Both the position numbers and the translations under genes were made by a program. 38,972 nt of DNA from CAYTEO01 sp964436825 (GTDB lineage: Bacteria; Krumholzibacteriota; Krumholzibacteriia; LZORAL124-64-63): the NCBI GenBank assembly GCA_964436825.1, contig CAYTEO010000025.1:1-38972 (forward strand). The letters run 5' to 3'. How positions within the stretch are numbered: position 1 is the first letter of the stretch; every line of letters starts with the position of its first letter. The notes under the pieces were generated by a model. The model was given only the letters and a program-made list of their open reading frames with translations, had not been told where the DNA came from and did no database searches. This document shows positions 34,626 to 38,972 of the stretch, piece by piece.

Positions 34626-36093
34626 CCTCCAGCTTGCTGAGCCGGTCGTCGAAGTCCCGGAACAGCTCCTCATTGACGGTCACGTCCTCGGGGCCGGCGG
34701 ATTCGGTCACGGGCGCGGCCGGCTGACCTTCCGCCTCCTCCTCGCCGGCATCCGCCTCCTCCAGGAGGCTCTCGTCGAACAGCGGCTTCTCCTCGGCCTG
34801 CAGCCGGGCGAGTTCCTCCGCGACGGTCGACTCGATGATCCGGTTCAGCTCGTCGATCGTGGCGATGGCGGTCTCGCGCAGGGCCTCGGCCGTCTTCGGG
34901 CCGATCCCCGGCGCCGCCTGCAGCTCCTCCAGCTCGGCGTTGGCCACGTCCTCGATCGTGCTGAGGCCCACCGAACGCAGGCTGGCCGCCAGCCGCGGGG
35001 TGACGCCGTTCATCTCCTCGAGATCCATGGAGACCTCCTGGAGCACCCGCTGGCGGATGTGGAACTCGCGGGAGGAGATCAGGTCGATCTTCCAGTCGGT
35101 CAGCTTGGCGGCCAGGCGGACGTTCTTGCCCTCCTTGCCGATGGCCTTGGACAGCTGGTCCTCGGAGACGACGACCGTGGCGATGCGCTGCTCGTCGTCC
35201 AGCAGGATCTGGTTGACCTCGGCGGGGCTGAGCGCCCGGCTGATCAGCAGGGCCGGGTCGGCGCTCCAGGGCACGATGTCGATGCGTTCCCCGGCCAGGG
35301 CCCGCGAGACGGCCTGCACCCGGCTCCCCTTCATCCCGACGCAGGAGCCGACGGCGTCGACGCGGTCGTCGTGCGACAGCACGGCGATCTTGGACCGCGA
35401 TCCCGGCTCGCGCGCCACGGCCTTGATCTCGACGATCCCCTCCTGGATCTCCGGGACCTCCTGCTCGAACAGGACGCGCAGGAAGTCGGGGTGGGAGCGC
35501 GAGAGGATGATCTGGGGGCCCTTGGCGTTGTCCAGGACCTCGATGATCAGCGCCTGGACCGGCTGTCCCTGGTGGTGCTTCTCGCCGCGGATCTGCTCCC
35601 GGTAGGGCAGCAGCGCCTCCACCCTGCCGAGGCTGACCAGGACGTTGCCCCGGTCCACCTGCTGGACGGTGCCGGTGATGACCTGCCCCACCTTGTCCTT
35701 GTACTGCTCGTAGACCTTGGCCCGCTCCGCCTCGCGCACCTTCTGGACCAGGATCTGCTTGGCCACCAGGATGGCGTTGCGGCCGAACTCCTCCAGGGGC
35801 AGGGTCCAGCGCAGTTCGTCCCCCACCTGGACGTCGTCGCCGAACTGCTCCCGCGCCTCGGCCAGGGAGATCTCCGTGTCGGGGTCCTCCACCTCGGCCA
35901 CGACGTTCTTGACCTGCTCGACGATCATCTCGCCCGTCGTCTCGTCGACCCGCGCGTCGATGAGGGCCTCCGCGCCGAGCTTCTTGCGGGCGGCCGACTG
36001 CAGGCCGGCCACCAGCGACTCGATGACGACCCGGCGGTCGAGGTTCTTCTCCCTCGTGATCATGGCGAGGGCGTCCAGGACGTTGTAGTCCAT
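34594..36093 (-). CDS. nusA: Transcription termination/antitermination factor NusA
   Basis: 499 residues. N-terminal RNA polymerase-binding domain (1-130), S1 domain (about 135-200, GQVITGTVQQVDRGNVLVSLG), KH1 and KH2 (GSCVGMKGSRVQAV; LSKAIGKEGKNVRLA), then a helix-hairpin-helix domain (about 365-420, LEELQAAPGIGPKTAEAL) and an acidic tail. It controls pausing, termination and antitermination. ATG at 36093 follows rimP by 16 nt with GGGAGA upstream. In E. coli NusA controls its own operon leader; the terminator before rimP here may serve that. Confidence 0.97.
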   Translation of the reverse strand: MDYNVLDALAMITREKNLDRRVVIESLVAGLQSAARKKLGAEALIDARVDETTGEMIVEQVKNVVAEVEDPDTEISLAEAREQFGDDVQVGDELRWTLPLEEFGRNAILVAKQILVQKVREAERAKVYEQYKDKVGQVITGTVQQVDRGNVLVSLGRVEALLPYREQIRGEKHHQGQPVQALIIEVLDNAKGPQIILSRSHPDFLRVLFEQEVPEIQEGIVEIKAVAREPGSRSKIAVLSHDDRVDAVGSCVGMKGSRVQAVSRALAGERIDIVPWSADPALLISRALSPAEVNQILLDDEQRIATVVVSEDQLSKAIGKEGKNVRLAAKLTDWKIDLISSREFHIRQRVLQEVSMDLEEMNGVTPRLAASLRSVGLSTIEDVANAELEELQAAPGIGPKTAEALRETAIATIDELNRIIESTVAEELARLQAEEKPLFDESLLEEADAGEEEAEGQPAAPVTESAGPEDVTVNEELFRDFDDRLSKLEDEQDEREEDG

Positions 36094-36109
36094 CGTCGTC
36101 GTTCTCCCG

Positions 36110-36697
36110 TTACTGTTCCGTGTCCTCGGCGCCGCCGCCGGCCCGCCGTCGGGCCCGCCGCTGGCGACGCTCCTCCTTGCGCCGGCGCCGGTCGGCCCTG
36201 ATCAGGGCCGCGGCGTCGAACTCGGGATCCAGGTTCGCTTCCCGCACCTCGGCCAGGGGGATGTCCACCGTCTGCCGCGCGTGCTCCTCCCCCCGGACGA
36301 CCGACACCGAGAGCCTCTGCCCGTCACAGGCCAGCAGGCGCCCCTTGACCGTGCGCAGATCGCCGGTCCGGCCGGTACGCAGCACCACGTCCCGGCCCAC
36401 GGCCGCCGCGAAGTGGGCAGGCGTGCGCAGGGGGCGGCGGACCCCCGGCGAGGAGACCTCCAGCACGTAGGCGCCCTCGACGGGATCGGCCTCCTCCAGC
36501 AGCAGGCCAATGCTCCGGGAGGCACTGGCACAGTCGTCCAGGGAGATCCCGCCCGGCCGGTCCAGGTAGATGCGCAAGGTCAACCTACCGCCGCCGCGGA
36601 AGACACGCACGTCGAGCAACTCGTATCCCTCTTCAGCAAGGGGAGTCTCGAGGACCGTGATGATGGTTTCGGCGAGTCGGTAGCGGTCCAGGGACAT
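36110..36697 (-). CDS. rimP: Ribosome maturation factor RimP
   Basis: 195 residues. RimP core: GYELLDVRVFRGGGRLTLRIYLDRPGG (split over 30-56), LDDCASASRSIGLLLEEADPVEGAYVLEVSSPGVRRPL, then a C-terminal SH3-like domain ending in a very basic tail (RADRRRRKEERRQRRARRR). It helps assemble the 30S subunit. ATG at 36697 has AGGAGG 7 nt upstream; the ATG-like frame at 36733 lies in the leader. First gene of the rimP-nusA-ylxQ-infB-rbfA/nrnA-truB-ribF operon. Confidence 0.95.
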   Translation of the reverse strand: MSLDRYRLAETIITVLETPLAEEGYELLDVRVFRGGGRLTLRIYLDRPGGISLDDCASASRSIGLLLEEADPVEGAYVLEVSSPGVRRPLRTPAHFAAAVGRDVVLRTGRTGDLRTVKGRLLACDGQRLSVSVVRGEEHARQTVDIPLAEVREANLDPEFDAAALIRADRRRRKEERRQRRARRRAGGGAEDTEQ

Positions 36698-36741
36698 CGT
36701 CGTCCCTCCTCGGCCCCCCCGCTTCGGCAACATCGGGGGAC

Positions 36742-36769
36742 AAGAAAAAAAGTGGACTTAACGCCCACT
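36742..36769 (-). terminator. Intrinsic terminator in the rimP-nusA leader (attenuator)
   Basis: On the minus strand, AGTGGGC-GTTAA-GTCCACT forms a 7-bp stem (one G/U pair) with a 5-nt loop, followed by a run of T (36751-36745). It lies about 36 nt downstream of the predicted start point of the operon. Confidence 0.7.
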
Positions 36770-36775
36770 CCGGCA

Positions 36776-36805
36776 GCGTCGAGCTGCGCAGTGTCGAATC
36801 GACGC
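36776..36805 (-). promoter_or_regulatory. First hairpin of the rimP leader
   Basis: GCGTCGA (36776-36782) and TCGACGC (36799-36805) are perfect complements separated by 16 nt. It begins at the predicted transcription start and precedes the terminator hairpin by 6 nt. Possible partner of the attenuation mechanism. Confidence 0.45.
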
Positions 36806-36811
36806 CGGGCC

Positions 36812-36841
36812 AATATAAACCCAACGCGGCATCGGGAGCAA
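36812..36841 (-). promoter_or_regulatory. Promoter of the rimP-nusA-infB operon
   Basis: On the minus strand, TTGCTC (36841-36836), 18 nt, TATATT (36817-36812). It starts only 9 nt after the glutaminyl cyclase gene. The predicted start is near 36805, giving a leader of about 108 nt. Confidence 0.65.
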
Positions 36842-36849
36842 GCGGAAAA

Positions 36850-37779
36850 TCAGGGGGCCGCCGGGTCGTAGACCAGGTCGGTCACCAGCCTGCCCACCTG
36901 CTCGAGACTCCCCGCCGAGCAGTTGCCGGGAACGTCGGCCAGGGTGTGCCAGTGAGGATCGTCAGGATCGATCAGGTCGACGGCGGGCAGACCGGCCCGC
37001 AGCAGCGGCACGTGGTCGTCGTACATGGGTCGCCCCGGCTCGTCCAGGAAGACCGCCAGGCCCAGCTGCGCGGCGCGGCTGAAGAGCAGGTCCATCAGCC
37101 GCGGCTGGTACCGCTGCGAGATCCCCTCGCGCCGGATCTGCAGTCCGCGCCTGCCGACCATGTCGAGGATGACGACCGCGACGGGCGGCCGCCCCGCCAG
37201 CGGGGAGCCGAAGGCGTCCCAGCGGGCCGCCAGGTCCCGGGAGCCCAGGCAGAAGGTCTCCGGCTCGTGGGCCCGGCCCAGGTCCTCGCCGTCGAGCAGC
37301 AGCAGCCGGACCGGCCGCGGCGGGGGGCTGGCGGCCATCAGCTCGGCCAGGTGGAGCAGGACGGCCACGCCGCTGGCGCCGTCGTTGGCTCCCGGCAGGG
37401 GGCGGGCGGCCCGTCCGGGGTCGCTCTCGCGGTCGCAGATGGGGCGGGAGTCGTAGTGCGCCCCCAGCCAGACCGGGTCGCCGTCGTCCCCGCCCGCGCT
37501 GATGACGAGGTTGCGCAGGGACACCGTCCCGCCGCGCAGGGGATCCTCCGCCTCGGCGGGCAGGACCGTCAGCCGCAGCCCCAGGGAATCGCACAGCTGG
37601 GCGACGATCCGCTCCAGGGCGGCGTGGGCCTCGCTGCCGGGAACGCGGGGGCCGAGGGCACACTGGCGCTCCACCCACCACAGGGCACGGTCGCCGGAGA
37701 AGGACGGCACGGCGGCACCGGCGGCGCCGGCGGCGCCCAGGGCGAGCAGCAGGATCAGCAGCTTGATTCTAGAAGACAA
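36850..37779 (-). CDS. Type II glutaminyl-peptide cyclotransferase-like M28 protein
   Basis: 309 residues. A short signal peptide (RIKLLILLLALGAAGAAGAA) suggests export. The domain reads like animal-type glutaminyl cyclase: LGPRVPGSEAH (42-52), GAHYDSRP (107-113), GANDGASG (Asp133), LLLDGEDLG (Glu165, Asp166), CLGSRDLAARW, DMVG (Asp206), DDHVPLLRAGLP and WHTLAD (His278). By family knowledge Asp133, Asp166 and His278 would bind zinc, with Glu165 and Asp206 catalytic. Such enzymes turn N-terminal Gln into pyroglutamate. TTG at 37779 has GGAGG 6 nt upstream and overlaps the SprA-like gene by 11 nt. An ordinary M28 aminopeptidase is the alternative. Confidence 0.8.
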   Translation of the reverse strand: MSSRIKLLILLLALGAAGAAGAAVPSFSGDRALWWVERQCALGPRVPGSEAHAALERIVAQLCDSLGLRLTVLPAEAEDPLRGGTVSLRNLVISAGGDDGDPVWLGAHYDSRPICDRESDPGRAARPLPGANDGASGVAVLLHLAELMAASPPPRPVRLLLLDGEDLGRAHEPETFCLGSRDLAARWDAFGSPLAGRPPVAVVILDMVGRRGLQIRREGISQRYQPRLMDLLFSRAAQLGLAVFLDEPGRPMYDDHVPLLRAGLPAVDLIDPDDPHWHTLADVPGNCSAGSLEQVGRLVTDLVYDPAAP

Positions 37780-38972
37780 AGGTCGCCTCCAGTCCGAGGC
37801 CGAAACGCTGGGTGACCAGGTCCGTCTCGAGGGTCTTGTTGCGACTGTAGATGAACCTCAGCGCGCCGGACAGGTTCCGGTTGATCTGGTAGCTGAAGCG
37901 GGGATTGACGTTCAGGCGGGTCGTGCCGGTCTGGGTGCTCGGCTCGCCGTCGCGGTCGATGCCGGCGAACCAGCGGTCCGTGACGTTGCGCGCGTAGCTG
38001 ATGTCGACATCCATGGTGATCAGGGGCGAGCTGCCCGGCTTGTAGAGCCCCAGCCTCGCCAGCAGCGTCTCCGCGTTGAAGGAGTGGCGGACCTGGAGCC
38101 CGACGGCCAGCTGCCGGCCCAGGCTCAGGATACCGTTCTGGTCCTGCCGGTCGTTCTTGGTGCTGACGTTGAGGGTCGTCGTCAGCCCGCTCTGGAAGGT
38201 GAAGGTCAGCCGGGGTGCGAACTGCTTGCTGGTGCTCTCCTGCCGGTTGGCGGCGTTGCTGCTGGGGATGTTGGTGGTCTCCTTGTAGGTCACGTCCAGC
38301 ATGGCGCTGCGGAACACCCCGTGGGACGGGCCGCCGAAGATTCCCCAGCGCTCGAGTCCCGAGAGGGTCAGGCGCAGGTCGGGCCAGGTCTCGTTCTCGG
38401 CCCGCGTCAGCAGGCCTGCCGACTCCCGCTCGTCCTCGCTGCGGTTGTACTTGGCCGCGATGGCGATCGAGCTGGTGAGCTTGGCGTTGGTGGAGAGCGA
38501 GAGGTTCCGCTTGTAGGTCTCCCCGTGGTTGACGAAGAGGGAATCGGGGACGTCGATCCGCTGCCAGAAGCCGACCTTGTACCAGAAGGGGGCCTCCTCC
38601 CGGAAGCGGCTGTAGGAGCTCTGCCGCGAACGGGTCCAGGTGACCTGGATGGGTTCCAGCGAGCGTCCCAGGGCCAGCAGCGGCCGCAGGGGGTTGGGCA
38701 GGCGCAGCTTGAAGCGGCGCCCGCCGCCGGCGGGTTCCCCCAGACCGGCGGTGCTGTCGCTCGCGGCGGTGTCCGCCGCCGCCTCGCGTTCGGCGCGCCG
38801 CCGCGCGGCGCTCTGCCGCTCCTCCCCCAGCGATCGCCCCCGCCGCCCCTGCCCCTCCCGCCGGCCCCGCCCCTCCCCGCTCCGCCCCCCACCGCGCCCC
38901 GGCCCCCGCCCCCCGCGCCGCGCGCCCCCGGCGCCGCCTCCCCCCCGCCGCCCGCCCCCCCCCCCCCCGGCC
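37769..38972 (-). CDS. C-terminal part of a large outer membrane protein, SprA-like (5' end outside window)
   Basis: About 401 codons, open to the right edge. From near 38720 down, the frame reads as outer membrane barrel: RRFKLRLPNPLRPLLALGRS, WYKVGFWQRIDVPDSLFVNH, NLSLSTNAKLTSSIAIAAKY, ENETWPDLRLTLSGLERWG, ending with RFIYSRNK and FGLGLEATFVF. The WPDLRLTLSGLE segment followed by paired strands resembles the end of SprA/Sov, the huge translocon of the type IX secretion system. The SprA call is from memory of family style, not from a search. Upstream of residue ~85 of the visible part the sequence is Gly/Arg-rich and unreliable. The next gene overlaps its stop. Confidence 0.6.
   Translation of the reverse strand, partial: AGGGGGGRRGGGGAGGARRGGRGPGRGGGRSGEGRGRREGQGRRGRSLGEERQSAARRRAEREAAADTAASDSTAGLGEPAGGGRRFKLRLPNPLRPLLALGRSLEPIQVTWTRSRQSSYSRFREEAPFWYKVGFWQRIDVPDSLFVNHGETYKRNLSLSTNAKLTSSIAIAAKYNRSEDERESAGLLTRAENETWPDLRLTLSGLERWGIFGGPSHGVFRSAMLDVTYKETTNIPSSNAANRQESTSKQFAPRLTFTFQSGLTTTLNVSTKNDRQDQNGILSLGRQLAVGLQVRHSFNAETLLARLGLYKPGSSPLITMDVDISYARNVTDRWFAGIDRDGEPSTQTGTTRLNVNPRFSYQINRNLSGALRFIYSRNKTLETDLVTQRFGLGLEATFVF
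38821..38972. other. Homopolymer-rich, suspect contig end
   Basis: This stretch is almost entirely C and G, with a run of more than ten C near 38956-38970. It encodes only Gly/Arg/Pro low complexity in all frames. It is more likely sequencing or assembly noise than coding sequence. Confidence 0.6.

Noticed and set aside
29811..34640. A very long plus-strand open frame opposite infB and rbfA-nrnA
   Set aside because: It mirrors real genes with clear domains and ribosome sites; its Leu/Gly/Asp/Gln-rich translation matches no family. Such frames are common in GC-rich DNA.

Overview
The window is about 39 kb of very GC-rich bacterial chromosome. Genes are densely packed, overlaps are frequent, and GTG/TTG starts are common and supported by purine-rich ribosome binding sites. 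I see no mobile element, tRNA, rRNA or CRISPR array. Several features point to a Gram-negative, FCB-type lineage: a TonB-dependent receptor with a carboxypeptidase-regulatory-like domain, a PorV/FadL-like barrel, a SprA-like outer membrane protein and a type II glutaminyl cyclase. A high-GC candidate phylum of the Eisenbacteria/Krumholzibacteria/Gemmatimonadota kind would fit, but the phylum is not provable from the sequence alone. Both ends cut through genes, and the last ~150 bases are homopolymer-rich and look like a poor contig end.

Layout. 1-4575 (minus): start of a TonB receptor, then a dipeptide-type ABC importer operon (dppB, dppC, fused dppD-dppF) with no binding-protein gene. 4887-8215 (plus): a large four-repeat lipoprotein translationally coupled to an outer membrane barrel. 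8230-17075 (minus): LipM-type octanoyltransferase, gcvPB, gcvPA, gcvH, gcvT (a glycine cleavage operon with its own promoter), then uvrA and an exported cyclophilin. 17239-18414 (plus): a cysteine desulfurase-like PLP enzyme. An 18-bp perfect hairpin separates it from the convergent ompA-like lipoprotein gene. 19302-25341 (minus): ktrA, ktrB, an M16 peptidase, pnp and rpsO, with a strong promoter before rpsO. 25571-26834 (minus): cysC and rfbC. 26831-36697 (minus): a translation operon in transcription order rimP, nusA, ylxQ, infB, an rbfA-nrnA fusion, truB and ribF, running by overlaps into rfbA and rfbC. 36850-38972 (minus): a type II glutaminyl cyclase overlapping the 3' end of a SprA-like gene.

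How the genes may work together. The T, H and split P proteins of glycine cleavage are encoded with an enzyme that can start lipoylation of GcvH. rimP-nusA-infB-rbfA-truB handle ribosome maturation, transcription elongation and initiation, and their leader carries a classical intrinsic terminator placed as an attenuator. CysC (makes PAPS) and the NrnA half of the RbfA fusion (family known to hydrolyse pAp) may be metabolically linked. The most interesting hypothesis is that the glutaminyl cyclase, next to a SprA-like translocon gene, caps exported proteins. Two predicted outer membrane proteins in this window have AVA|Q signal cleavage sites, as in the Bacteroidetes 'Q-rule'.
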